Positions 45,354 to 55,117 of a DNA stretch of 64,000 bases are shown piece after piece (position 1 is the first letter of the stretch; the number at the start of each line of letters is the position of its first letter). The translations under genes and the position numbers were made by a program. The notes beneath the pieces were generated by a model. That model was not told the origin of the DNA and did no database searches. It worked only from the letters and a program-made list of their open reading frames with translations. Location: positions 1 to 64,000 of the forward strand of contig JAUNBG010000001.1 in assembly GCA_030527205.1 (NCBI GenBank). Reading direction: 5' to 3'. The stretch is from Planctomycetia bacterium. Lineage in GTDB: Bacteria; Planctomycetota; Planctomycetia; Pirellulales; Thermoguttaceae.

Positions 45354-45620
45354 TGATTTCTTTCAAAAATGATTTGATAAGAGTTGATCCAGACGCTGGC
45401 CTTGAAATTTTTTGATTCGGAGCGTCATTATCGCTTTTCGAAGCAAAAAGCAAAGGACTTTCAATAAGTTCAAGTTAAAATGGATCATCGTTTTGTTTAT
45501 AGAGCGACAATCAAAAAATGTCGTTCGACAAGATCGCTCTGGAAAATATTAATTAATTCATTATAATGAAAAAATCCAAATCGGACAAGTCGTTCCTTTT
45601 TCCTCTTAGGAAGGAAAACA

Positions 45621-46586
45621 ATGAAAAAAATCAACCAGCCGACCGTTATTCTCTCTCGACCAAGAACGGAATCGACTTTATTGTCGTTTGAGGAAAGAAT
45701 CGTCGCTCTTTTGTCGACATTTAAGAAACAATTTCCTTTGCTTGATTTTATTTCCATTCCTTGTTTGACTGATTTGGACGATTCCGTTATTCAAACGCTT
45801 CAATCGTTTGACAATGAGCTTCTTTTTTTATCCCCTTTAAGCCGAAGGGCAACTTATTGGCTTATCAAAACATTTCCGATCAACGGTTCTCTCTGTTTTC
45901 TTTCCGAAAACGCTCCGAAATCTGAGGCCTCTCCAAATCTTAGCTCAAGGAATTTGTTTTGCGAAAAGTATTCCGTTCTTTCAGAAAACAGTCTTCAAAC
46001 GTTGATCGAGTCCTTTTGTCGGATTCTGTCGGAACAAAATTCAAAAACAGCAAAAGCGGATCAAGTTGACGCCATTCAAACGAAAATCAATCCAATCGAC
46101 TTTCCAATCAGTTCGCCGCCCTTTTTTTTAAAAAACAAACAGTCCGAAGAACATTGGTTTCCTGTTATCGATTATTCTGCCTGTCAGGGTTGTTTGGAAT
46201 GCGTTAATTTTTGTCTTTTTGGAGTCTATTCTGTCAATGAACAAAATCAGCCGATTGTTGAAAATCCGTCTGCCTGCCGAAATGGTTGTCCTGCTTGCAG
46301 TCGAATTTGTCCGGGCAAGGCGATCATTTTTCCGCTTTATCAGGACGCTGCCATTAATGGCGAAATGGAACCGGATGAAATTCAAAAACAACTCGAACAA
46401 ACCGCATCCGAATCCGACCCGTCAACGATATTGAATTTGCTTCCGGATCATTTAAGCAATTCGGAACGGTTGGCTATTCAAGAACAATCAGAAAAATCGA
46501 TAAAAAAAGATCAATCCCCTTTTAAGAAGATTGATCAAAACGAACTTGAAAAACTCGTTGAGTCAACAGACGATTTGTTTTTTTAA
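45621..46586 (+). CDS. Two-cluster ferredoxin-like protein with unknown N-terminal domain
   Basis: A 321-residue protein. Residues 1-175 are of unknown type. About residues 190-235 carry two [4Fe-4S] motifs: CQGCLECVNFCLFGVY and CRNGCPACSRICPGKA. The second has C-x3-C-x2-C-x3-CP. The last 80 residues are Gln/Ser/Glu-rich and polar. It probably moves electrons to or from an unknown partner. AGGAAGG is placed well before ATG. The gene stands alone; its 3' neighbour is a MITE-like copy, and the next gene is convergent. Confidence 0.82.
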   Translation: MKKINQPTVILSRPRTESTLLSFEERIVALLSTFKKQFPLLDFISIPCLTDLDDSVIQTLQSFDNELLFLSPLSRRATYWLIKTFPINGSLCFLSENAPKSEASPNLSSRNLFCEKYSVLSENSLQTLIESFCRILSEQNSKTAKADQVDAIQTKINPIDFPISSPPFFLKNKQSEEHWFPVIDYSACQGCLECVNFCLFGVYSVNEQNQPIVENPSACRNGCPACSRICPGKAIIFPLYQDAAINGEMEPDEIQKQLEQTASESDPSTILNLLPDHLSNSERLAIQEQSEKSIKKDQSPFKKIDQNELEKLVESTDDLFF

Positions 46587-46602
46587 TTCAAAATGAATTT
46601 TG

Positions 46603-46714
46603 AAAGAAGTTCTAAAAACCCGTTGGGAACGCGGACGTTTCGTCTGCTGGAACTCGTTTTCGCGACTTTATCCAAAATGCGTTTTTTGAAAATCCAGGTT
46701 TTGAGAAGTTCCTT
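46603..46714 (-). repeat. MITE-like repeat family 2, copy 3 (112 bp, reverse orientation)
   Basis: Same element on the opposite strand. Read on the minus strand it begins AAGGAACTTCTCAAAAC, has AAACGTCCGCGTTCC and ends GGTTTTTAGAACTTC. It fills the gap between the ferredoxin gene and the DUF4091 gene and overlaps two bases of the latter's stop codon. Confidence 0.8.
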
Positions 46715-49700
46715 ATTGTAACTCAAGAATCATCCTGGCAACTGCTCGACGTTTTGTAAAAATCGGTTGCGGCGAATCCGTAAAATCCGTTAAACTTTTT
46801 GTAATCGATTCAAAGTTGAAAATATCATCGATTTGTTCTTTTTGACTCTCGGTTAATTGGTCTTTTTTCTTCTCGACTAATTCTTTGAGCGTTGTCAACA
46901 TTTCATAATCTTCGACCCCTTCCCGAATCATTTCCCAACGAATGCTGCTGACTGGTTTGTCAAAGATCGGTTTTCCGTCATTATTTCCAGGAACAGCTGC
47001 GGAAAGCGGCGGATAAACGAATCGACCGTCGCCATTTCCCCAAAAGAGTTTTGTTCCCGGAGGGGTTGAATAACCGGAAACATAACACATCGGATCAAGA
47101 TAAGGGTTCTGGGCCTCATTCGGGAAGGCCGCGCTGCTCGTCCAATAGGTTGATTCCCAAATGAGCGTTCCAGCAATATTTCGCTCAAATGTTTGCCAAT
47201 GCCAGACGCGAAGTTCATGAGCCGGATGATCTGTGAATTCTGTGCAATAGGGGGCTTTGGGCCAGCAGCAGACATACCACCAAAAACGTTCGCCGTTTTT
47301 TATGCGTTTTTCCGCTTCTTTTTCCGAAAAATTTGGACTAACGGGACACCAAACGTCGATTTGTGCCTCTTTTTCTTCCAAAATTTTACATAATTCGTCG
47401 TTTGGTTCTTCTGTCAGCATACGCGTCAGATTTGGCATATATTTTTTAAGTTGAGCGAATCCATTGGCGACAAATTCATAATCTTTTGGATCCGGTTCGT
47501 CAAACCAATAACAATATGCTTTATCAAGCCAACCTTTTTCTTTTAAATGCGTTTCCAATTTATTTGCGTAATCGGCAAACATCGCTTGATATTCAGGCGT
47601 TTCTTCTGTAAAATCGAGAATTTTGCCTGGCGAACGGCTATGAAATGTCCCGCTTCCCATTGCTTGAACATTGAGTCGAAAGTTTGTGAAGTTATATTTT
47701 GTGAAAACGCGTTCCATTTCTTTATCAAATCGCGAAAAATCGATTTCGCAAGACGGCGGATTGGTTTCCGGATGCCATTGAACCGAATAGGAGTCCAACG
47801 GAGTTGGCTGATAAAAGCTGATTCGATGATCGTCATAATTTTGAAAATAAAGATCAAGAACAGCGCGACGATCTTCTTCCGTTTGACAGTTATGATATCG
47901 GAAAATATTGGAGGGCGACATTCCGTAAGCGGTTTCGAGTCGGTTTTTCTGCGGAAGAGCGAAGTCCCAAACGTTAAGTTGGAAAGGAATTTGAACATCA
48001 AAAGTTCGAGTTTTGTCAAAGAGCGAAAGCGTTCCGGAATAAGTCCCGCTTGCCGCGTCTTTCGGGACATGAACGGTTATCCAAATGGGCTGATTATGAT
48101 TCTTTTGGATATTAATGAGAGTTCCCAGTCCATCGGACCCTTTTTCCAATGGAACCAATGCGTCTGGATAATAACCGACTGAGCAAGTTGAATCGGTTGG
48201 AGTTTCAACGAAATGATAATAAGCATAACGCAATTCAGTTTCCGACGCGTTAATTGTGTTGCCATTTTCGTTAATAAGATCGCTGACTGAACCGGATAAA
48301 CCAATCAAATCCGTTTTGGGTTTTAAGACAATTTGAAATGACTCAAAATCATTTTTAGCTGCTTCGATTTTGATCGGTTCATTTTGGGAAATTTGACGAA
48401 TAATGGGCGAAAGGGGAACTTTGTAGTCCGCTTCAGTCCAGGAAAGATCAACATTGGATTTTCCCTGTATTTCTGGAATTCCTTTCGTATAATTTTGAAT
48501 AAAATAAGGAGACAATGCTTCGATATCGACGATATATTTTGTTCCTAAATCATAAATGAGCCGCATCGGTTTTTCTATTGAATCGTTGAACGATTGAATG
48601 GCAAAGCTGATGGACTGCGGAGCAAAAAGAGAATCTTTATAAAACTCTCCGATAATTTGCGTTTGTGAGAGCTCTTGAAAAGTTTCTGCGGACGAATCCA
48701 GGATTGGTTTCGCTGTTGATTTTTCCAAAATTTTATGATTATTGCCTTCTATCGGCAAAGATTTATTGGTTGGATTGTTTATCAAATAAAAAAATTGCTG
48801 ATCTTCAGAAATAAAAAGCGGTTTTTGAGTCAGAGCGAAATCTTTTTCGTTTGATAAATCAACTTCCGCGAAAGTTGTTTTTCCCCGACCATTAAAGTTA
48901 TTGGAATCGACATTTGATTGAAACTGAATTGATGGGATTTGAAAAGAGACATTTTCATTTTCGTTGCTTTTTTCGCCGCGTAAACGAAGATAAATGGTTT
49001 CAACTTTTGCTTCATTTTTGAAAATATCCTCTATTTTTTTCGAGAATAATCCAGACGTTTCAATTGAACCGAGCGGCAACCAGTTTTGGCCATCGGAACT
49101 GATATCGATAACGCAACGTCCCGTAATATAATGCCCGATATTGATATTGACCTCTGCATTTTTAAATGATATGGGCGATAAAATATTTTCCAAAGGTTTT
49201 TGAGAAATACAAATCGGCTGCAGATGAAATCGGTAAATGACTTCGGTATTATTGCCAAAAAGCCAACGATTCGAGTTGAAAAAAGCGGTCGTTGAAAGAA
49301 GCGGACGGTCAAAATTGCCGTTTTCAGCTGCGCTAAAAGCGGAAAAACGATAAAGTCCTTCTTGAATTGTCTCGCCTGATCCAAGCGGAAGGAAATCAGA
49401 TGAATCTGTTTTATCGCCAAGATCATCAAGGGCATTCCATTGAAGTTTGGAACATTTTAAACCAGTATAAATGGGAACGACCGGCGTTAAAGTTGGCGAA
49501 TCAAAACGGAATGTTCGTTTCGATTGCCATTGACAACATTTTAATGACGTTTCCTTAATCTGATTCGGAATAAAAACGATCATTGAGCAATCGTCTTTGG
49601 GCGTTTCGCCGTCGGCAAAAAGCGTAAAATCATTATGAGCAACCGATGTTCCGCAAGGCGCTGATTTGTTTCCTTCGCCGGAAACATTACTGATTTTGAC

Positions 49701-50000
49701 ATTAAAGCGATACAATTTTCCCGGTTCAACGACAAATGAATCGCTTATCCAACCGGAATAATCTTCTCCCTGACCGGTTAATTCCAATATTCCGTCTGTT
49801 TGCTGCCCCTTGGCGTTTGATGTAAGCGACCAATTTTTGATTTCTCCAATCTTTTTTGCCGGTTCGTAAAAAAATGGAGAATAGATTGACATTTTTTGCG
49901 TCAGGCCAATTTGGGGGGCATTTTCCTGGCCTTGAATTGCATTTATTGATATAAAAAATAAAAAAACAAGCAAAAATAATTTTTGTGTTGCAAATTTCAT
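46713..50000 (-). CDS. Large secreted DUF4091-type glycoside hydrolase-like protein
   Basis: A 1095-residue exported protein with a signal peptide (1-25). The first half (about 30-560) is made of beta-rich regions, including two discoidin-like segments (DISSDGQNWLPLGS). The middle (about 555-680) is a beta-sandwich (KIEAAKNDFESFQIVLKPK). The C-terminal 400 residues carry a TIM-barrel-like domain with CYWFDEPDPKDYEF and FWWYVCCWPKAPY, ending in the DUF4091 signature (GDGRFVYPP, IRWEMIREGVEDYEML). It may act on complex glycans in the envelope or outside; the true substrate is unknown. GAGGTT precedes ATG 50000; the frame opens further to 50036. Confidence 0.85.
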   Translation of the reverse strand: MKFATQKLFLLVFLFFISINAIQGQENAPQIGLTQKMSIYSPFFYEPAKKIGEIKNWSLTSNAKGQQTDGILELTGQGEDYSGWISDSFVVEPGKLYRFNVKISNVSGEGNKSAPCGTSVAHNDFTLFADGETPKDDCSMIVFIPNQIKETSLKCCQWQSKRTFRFDSPTLTPVVPIYTGLKCSKLQWNALDDLGDKTDSSDFLPLGSGETIQEGLYRFSAFSAAENGNFDRPLLSTTAFFNSNRWLFGNNTEVIYRFHLQPICISQKPLENILSPISFKNAEVNINIGHYITGRCVIDISSDGQNWLPLGSIETSGLFSKKIEDIFKNEAKVETIYLRLRGEKSNENENVSFQIPSIQFQSNVDSNNFNGRGKTTFAEVDLSNEKDFALTQKPLFISEDQQFFYLINNPTNKSLPIEGNNHKILEKSTAKPILDSSAETFQELSQTQIIGEFYKDSLFAPQSISFAIQSFNDSIEKPMRLIYDLGTKYIVDIEALSPYFIQNYTKGIPEIQGKSNVDLSWTEADYKVPLSPIIRQISQNEPIKIEAAKNDFESFQIVLKPKTDLIGLSGSVSDLINENGNTINASETELRYAYYHFVETPTDSTCSVGYYPDALVPLEKGSDGLGTLINIQKNHNQPIWITVHVPKDAASGTYSGTLSLFDKTRTFDVQIPFQLNVWDFALPQKNRLETAYGMSPSNIFRYHNCQTEEDRRAVLDLYFQNYDDHRISFYQPTPLDSYSVQWHPETNPPSCEIDFSRFDKEMERVFTKYNFTNFRLNVQAMGSGTFHSRSPGKILDFTEETPEYQAMFADYANKLETHLKEKGWLDKAYCYWFDEPDPKDYEFVANGFAQLKKYMPNLTRMLTEEPNDELCKILEEKEAQIDVWCPVSPNFSEKEAEKRIKNGERFWWYVCCWPKAPYCTEFTDHPAHELRVWHWQTFERNIAGTLIWESTYWTSSAAFPNEAQNPYLDPMCYVSGYSTPPGTKLFWGNGDGRFVYPPLSAAVPGNNDGKPIFDKPVSSIRWEMIREGVEDYEMLTTLKELVEKKKDQLTESQKEQIDDIFNFESITKSLTDFTDSPQPIFTKRRAVARMILELQ

Positions 50001-50053
50001 AAATAACCTCCGATTTTGAACATATCTCGAATTCAAGTATTTTGAATTATATC

Positions 50054-50151
50054 AAAGCCGTTCAGGACAACAGGTTTCGCCGTTTTGTAATCAGTTCATT
50101 ATTGCCGCGGCTTGCGCCTCCAAAAAACAGAAAATTTCAACAGCTTTGAAT
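50054..50151 (+). repeat. Degenerate repeat family 3 copy
   Basis: AAAGCCGTTCAGGACAACAG, GGTTTCGCCGTTTTGTAATC, CGGCTTGCG and ATTTCAACAGC. It lies upstream of the DUF4091 gene. The 50001-50439 interval also contains the inverted repeat at 50323-50399. Confidence 0.6.
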
Positions 50152-50322
50152 ACAATGGCATCTTTTGATAAACCAAACAAAAAAGACGTCATAAAATGAC
50201 AGAAAAAACTGACGAAAGACAAAATGACCAATTTGATTATATCGGAGTTCAGAGCAACTTGCAAGTTAAGTTCATTGACGATTTGGATAAAATCGAGAAA
50301 GTATTGACAAATTAAATTGAAA

Positions 50323-50399
50323 AAGCTGTTTCATAACCGGTTTCCTGACGATTTCATTTGAGAAAACGAGGTTCAAAAAACGGGAATATGAAACAGCTT
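50323..50399. repeat. 13-bp inverted repeat with long loop
   Basis: AAGCTGTTTCATA (50323-50335) is perfectly complementary to TATGAAACAGCTT (50387-50399). The 51-base loop is AT-rich. It is downstream of the YugP-type gene (stop 50440, minus strand), so it may be a terminator-like hairpin or a small element. A similar start (AAAAAGCTGTTTGAGCAACC) is found near 30155. Confidence 0.6.
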
Positions 50400-50439
50400 A
50401 GAACAATAATGTTGCAATAACAAGAATTAGAAACGTTTA

Positions 50440-51111
50440 TTATTCTCGGTTTCCGCCAAAGAAAATCATCAAATAATAAAGAAATTGAAGAAGAGCGGTC
50501 AACATAGCGGCGACATAAGTCAAAGCGGCAGCGCCCAAAACGCCTCGAACGCAGGCCAGATCGCTGTTATTGACAATCCCAAGCGAAGAAAGTTGTTGTT
50601 TCGCGCGATTGCTTGCATTGAATTCGACAGGCAAGTTGATGATCTGATAAAGGGCAACAATCCCAAACAGAATAACGCCAGCCAAAACTAAACCCATAAT
50701 ATGCATTAAAGCGCCAATGAAAAGCAAAATAAAGGAAAAATTGCTTCCAAAAGCAGCCAATGGCCAGGCAAGCTGAGTCATAACAAGCGGCAAATAATTT
50801 TTTGCGTCCTGAATGGCATGTCCAGCTTCATGAGCGGCAATTCCGACCGCCGCCAAAGTTCGTCCCTGATAAACGTCCTGACTTAAACGGATAACCTTGG
50901 CGCGGGGATCATAATGATCGCTTAATTGGCCGGATATCATTTCGATTTCAACATGCTGAAGGCCAGCAGAGTCAAGAATCTGTCTTGCTGCCGCAGCTCC
51001 CGTTATCGAAGCAGGTTGCTGCTTTGCCTTGGCATAACGAATTTTAACGAGTCCTTGCGCATAAATCGCCAATAATAATGGAACTCCGAAACAAATTAAC
51101 ATCGGCAACAT
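50440..51111 (-). CDS. YugP-family zinc metallopeptidase
   Basis: A 223-residue membrane protein with HEAGH (residues 94-98), the zinc-binding motif of the neutral zinc metallopeptidase (YugP/DUF2268-like) family, preceded by the characteristic VYQGRTLAAVGIA. About four hydrophobic segments are seen: N-terminal (1-20), 120-145, 143-160 and 195-215. Membrane zinc peptidase of unknown substrate. The ATG is preceded by AAGGAG, a good ribosome binding site. Confidence 0.9.
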   Translation of the reverse strand: MLPMLICFGVPLLLAIYAQGLVKIRYAKAKQQPASITGAAAARQILDSAGLQHVEIEMISGQLSDHYDPRAKVIRLSQDVYQGRTLAAVGIAAHEAGHAIQDAKNYLPLVMTQLAWPLAAFGSNFSFILLFIGALMHIMGLVLAGVILFGIVALYQIINLPVEFNASNRAKQQLSSLGIVNNSDLACVRGVLGAAALTYVAAMLTALLQFLYYLMIFFGGNRE

Positions 51112-51371
51112 TTATTTTTCTCCTTAATATTCTGACTTTGAATTTTTGGCTTTTCGAAAGATGATTTTATCAAAATCGGTTTTGCGAATGTCTCATATTT
51201 TAATAAAATCTTTTATAATTCGGTTTTTAATATTATTATAGAATAACCTTTTTATTTGTATGGAAAAAAGTTTGTTTTCAGCAACTTTTTTATAGAAATG
51301 TTTTGATTATGCAGCAGGGCGATTGCCTTCGAATATAATTTAGAACTTTTTTTACAATATTTTGGTTATTA

Positions 51372-52886
51372 TTAATGATCATCGCCAAAAGTTGATTTTT
51401 TTCTTAAAATATGATGATAATGTTGCGCAAAACGATGAGATTCGTCGCGAACATATTGAAGGAGTCGAAGCGCGAAAGAGTTTCGGCTCAATCGAATGGG
51501 ATCGGATTGGCCGGGAACAAAGATTTCTTCTTCTTTTTTAGCAAGCGAAATAATCAGTTTGGGTTGACAAGGAGTCGATTGCAAAACGGAACAGGCGGCA
51601 TGAAGTTGTCCCTTTCCGCCGTCGATTAACAAAAGGTCGGGCGGCGGATTTTCCGGGTCTTCTTTGCCAAAACGTCGGGCAACAACTTCGGCAATGGACG
51701 CGAAATCATCGATTCCCTGAACAGATCGGATTTTATAGCGGCGATAACCAGACTTAAACGGAAGACCGTCAAGAAATTGAACTAACGAAGCAACCGTATC
51801 TTTGCCGCTCAAATGCGCAATATCAACGCCTTCAATAATTCGCGGTGGCTTTTCCAATTTAAATATCTTTTGAAGCCCGAGAACTCCGCGTCGGGGATCA
51901 ATTTGAAATGCCTCCGGTTGAACATGTTCGTCGATTTTTCCCCGTTCTTTAAGCGATTGAAGAGCCTGAATCTGATCTCGAAATTCGGCCGCTTGTTCAT
52001 ATTGACGCTTTTCGGCCGCTTCTTTCATATCGTCCTTTAAATCGGATAAAAGCTTTTTGCGGTTTCCGGTCAAAAACTCCTGAAATCGACGAATATTGCG
52101 GCGATATTCTTCTTTTCGTATTCGAAAGTTACAGGGAGCGCTGCATTGACCAATCGAAGCCAAAATACAGGGACGAAAATGCAACCAGCGGTCGTCATTT
52201 TCCTGAATATTCAATGAACAGGTCCGGAATCGAAATATTTTTTGAAGAACATGAACGGCTCCGCGTAAATGCGTAACGCCCGGAAAAGGCCCAAACAATC
52301 GAACGTTATGTTCTGACGGAGTTCGCGTTATTTCGACGCGGGGAAATGCTTCTCGAATTCTGATTTGTAAATATGGAAATGTTTTATCGTCTTTTAAATC
52401 CCGATTGTATTTGGGAAGAATATCTTTAATGAGTCGAGCTTCCATTAAAATGGCGTCAACTTCGCTTTCCGCTTCAAGATAATCGATGTCGCGAATTTCT
52501 CGAACCAAAGGCGCTGTTCGAGGGTCATCAATGGCTGTCCGATGAAAATAACTGCTGGCTCGATTTTTTAAATTTTTCGCCTTTCCAATATAAATAACGC
52601 GGTCAACGCTATCTTTCATTAAATAAACGCCAGGCGAATGCGGAAAATCTCGAACTTTTTCAGAAGCTTTTCGATAATTTTTAACGATTTGCGAACATTC
52701 TTCTTCTGATGTTCCGTTAATCAATGAATTCAACGTTGATTCATTAAAATATCGATCCAAAATTTCGGAATTTCCATTGATAATTCGTTGACCGTCCGGT
52801 TTTTCAATCGATGAGGTTAAGGTTTCGGAATGGATTGAATCAGCTTTTGGAGTTGTTGATTCTTTTTCGTCCTTATGAAAGGTCAT
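51372..52886 (-). CDS. uvrC: Excinuclease ABC subunit C, lacking the HhH tail
   Basis: A 504-residue UvrC. It has the GIY-YIG nuclease (SPGVYLMKD and VIYIGKAKNL, about 85-110) and a four-cysteine iron-sulfur-like region (RTCSLNI, RPCILASIGQCSAPC). The UVR motif (KRQYEQAAEFRDQIQAL) and the RNase H-like domain follow, with Asp residues in EGVDIAHLSG and LLLIDGGKGQL and His in DESHRFAQHYHH. The C-terminus stops about 12 residues after that, so the helix-hairpin-helix pair present in E. coli UvrC (about 610 residues) is missing. About 75 polar N-terminal residues are extra. Nucleotide excision repair with UvrA and UvrB; none is in the window. Confidence 0.93.
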   Translation of the reverse strand: MTFHKDEKESTTPKADSIHSETLTSSIEKPDGQRIINGNSEILDRYFNESTLNSLINGTSEEECSQIVKNYRKASEKVRDFPHSPGVYLMKDSVDRVIYIGKAKNLKNRASSYFHRTAIDDPRTAPLVREIRDIDYLEAESEVDAILMEARLIKDILPKYNRDLKDDKTFPYLQIRIREAFPRVEITRTPSEHNVRLFGPFPGVTHLRGAVHVLQKIFRFRTCSLNIQENDDRWLHFRPCILASIGQCSAPCNFRIRKEEYRRNIRRFQEFLTGNRKKLLSDLKDDMKEAAEKRQYEQAAEFRDQIQALQSLKERGKIDEHVQPEAFQIDPRRGVLGLQKIFKLEKPPRIIEGVDIAHLSGKDTVASLVQFLDGLPFKSGYRRYKIRSVQGIDDFASIAEVVARRFGKEDPENPPPDLLLIDGGKGQLHAACSVLQSTPCQPKLIISLAKKEEEIFVPGQSDPIRLSRNSFALRLLQYVRDESHRFAQHYHHILRKKSTFGDDH

Positions 52887-53053
52887 ATCGATTTTATTTT
52901 TCCCCCATTTTGTTATTCGATGAGGCGTTTAATGTTATCATTTTAACGGAATACAAAGCAACCTTGAGCAAAACTTCAATGTATATGAACTCATTTTAGG
53001 GAGATTCTGTCGACAAAATTTTCCGTTGGTCGTTTATTCTGTAAAACGTCCCC

Positions 53054-54493
53054 TTATAAAATAGCGGTAATTCGGTCAGCCGCATCAATTCCGCTTTTTA
53101 TGCAGGCGGGAATGCCGACGCCGCGAGTTGCGTTTCCTGCAATGGCTAAGGTCGGGAATTTTTTCAGTTCCTGATCTAATTGGCGGAGCATTTCCAAATG
53201 CCCAATATAATATTGGGGCATTGTGTCCGCCCATTTGGCAACGTCAACGACAAGCGGTTCTCCTTTGATTTTTAACAGTTGTTCCGCTTCTTTTAAAACA
53301 AGCGAAATTAGTTGATCGTCCGGCAAAAAGGCCAATTCCGGAACTCTCGCCCCGCCCGCGAAAAAACGCAGAAGCGTCGTTCCTTGCGGCGCTCGATGCG
53401 GATATTTATGGCTGCTGAAACTTCCGGCAATAATAGGACTTTTTTCGATTTTAGGAACAACAAACCCCATTTCACAAATTTTAAAGCCAATCTGCTCGTT
53501 TTTATAACCAAGCGTTATAACTGCTGTTCCTGTATGCTCGACTTGTCCCAAGAGTTTTCCGATTTTTGGCGCAGAATTGTTGATTAAATTCGCAAACTGT
53601 TGCGAAGGCAAAGCGCTAATGATTGCGTCCGCTTTTTCAGAAAAGCCTTTTTGATCCGTTAAAAGCCAATGATCTTGGCCATTTTCAGAAATTTTTTGGA
53701 TTGAACAAACTTCGCGATTCAAATGAATTGATTCCGGCGGAAGATGACGCCCCAACGTTTCGATGAAATGAGACAATCCCCTTTTTAGCGTTACAAAAAA
53801 ACTGTAACGGGCGCCGCTTTGCTCATCTCGAACGATTTGGCGTCCCATTTTTTGACGTTTTCTCATAGCTAAAATTAATGATCGATAATCCTGTTCCATT
53901 TTAGGGAAACGCGGCAAAGTTGCCTGAACGCTTAACCGGTCTGCATCGCCGGCATAAATTCCGCTGACCATCGGCTCAACAATTCGATTAAAGGTTTCTG
54001 TTCCAAGTCGCCTTTTAACAAAATGAGCCATTGTTTCATCGTCAAAATGTTTTCGCGGCAAAAAAAGTTCCAAAGCGGCTCTCATTTTTCCAAATGGACT
54101 TAAAAGCGGCGAAAAAGCGAACGGCCAAAGTTTTGTTGGCGCCATCATCATAAATCCGTCGGGGAGCGCATATAATTTCTGACGACGAACAACGCAAGTC
54201 CGACGATAACGCGAATCCGTTTGAGCCAATTGATCAATGAGTCCCAATTCCCGACAGAGTTCGATTCCCCAAGGAACATCGGAAATAAAATTATCGGCGC
54301 TTCGTTCAATCTGAAAACCGTCTAGATGAATCGTTTCCAAAACGCCGCCAATCCGGTTTTGTTTTTCCCAAAGTTGGATTTCGCAAGACGGCAAACGTTT
54401 TTTTAAATAAAACGCCGATGACAATCCGCTGATTCCGCCTCCTAAAATAATGACTTTTTTGCGATTCAACTCTGGAACAGATTCTATTTTCAT
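53054..54493 (-). CDS. hemY: Protoporphyrinogen oxidase (FAD, HemY type)
   Basis: A 479-residue FAD-dependent amine-oxidase-fold enzyme. It has the dinucleotide-binding VIILGGGISGLSSAFYL (about 14-30), ERSADNFISD, VEPMVSGIYAGDADRLS and LAIAGNATRGVGIPACI near the C-terminus. It is typical of oxygen-dependent protoporphyrinogen IX oxidase, a late step of heme synthesis. Other amine oxidases share the fold, but the VSGIYAGD block is specific. No other heme gene is nearby. The ATG has only a weak ribosome binding site. Confidence 0.92.
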   Translation of the reverse strand: MKIESVPELNRKKVIILGGGISGLSSAFYLKKRLPSCEIQLWEKQNRIGGVLETIHLDGFQIERSADNFISDVPWGIELCRELGLIDQLAQTDSRYRRTCVVRRQKLYALPDGFMMMAPTKLWPFAFSPLLSPFGKMRAALELFLPRKHFDDETMAHFVKRRLGTETFNRIVEPMVSGIYAGDADRLSVQATLPRFPKMEQDYRSLILAMRKRQKMGRQIVRDEQSGARYSFFVTLKRGLSHFIETLGRHLPPESIHLNREVCSIQKISENGQDHWLLTDQKGFSEKADAIISALPSQQFANLINNSAPKIGKLLGQVEHTGTAVITLGYKNEQIGFKICEMGFVVPKIEKSPIIAGSFSSHKYPHRAPQGTTLLRFFAGGARVPELAFLPDDQLISLVLKEAEQLLKIKGEPLVVDVAKWADTMPQYYIGHLEMLRQLDQELKKFPTLAIAGNATRGVGIPACIKSGIDAADRITAIL

Positions 54494-55117
54494 GAGATTT
54501 TATAGTCCGCATATTTCAGACTAATCAATTATTGTTTCGGTTAAGCAAGAAAATGATAATTCTAAATTTGCTGTTTTGGAAATCAATGTTCATTAATATT
54601 ATTTAAAATTATTGGATAAATCAAAGCGTCAGGAAGACTCATTTTGTTTATATTAAAAAATCGAAGAAGACAACAAGTTTCGCGTTCAATAATCCGATTG
54701 TCCTTGACCGACTTTCGAAAAAAGGAATCAAAAGATTTGAGTAACCCTATTTTGCGATATTTGCCCTTTTTTATTAAACTCGTCCAATAACTGAACAAAT
54801 AAATCGCTTTTAAAAACAATTTTGGCCTGTTTTCGAACCGATTCAATAACTGAATTCTGTTCGATTCCTTGCGCCATTTCTGCTTCGCTTGTTTTATTCG
54901 GAAAAATTAACATTTTCTGTCAGGAAACCAATGAAGAATGAAAGTTCAAACTTTTGGTTTCCTTTGCGAAGGACAACGTCAATTAAACCCATTAAAAGAA
55001 ATTCAGAACCCGTTCGACCAAAAAGCCGCAAAAAAGGACATATCGCATGAAAACGCCCAATTTGTTCTCCAAACAAAACTGTCGTTCCCAATAGTTATCG
55101 GGTTCGATATTCAAACC
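54494..55117. other. Intergenic stretch between hemY and gcvPB
   Basis: 624 bp. A 61-codon frame on the minus strand (54728-54913, with QAKIVFKSDLFVQLLDEF) looks coding in style but has no Shine-Dalgarno, so it is only a possibility. A degenerate family-3-like stretch is near 54665-54745. No terminator is clear. Confidence 0.35.

Noticed and set aside
47547-48182. 211-residue plus-strand frame
   Set aside because: Antisense shadow of the large DUF4091 gene.
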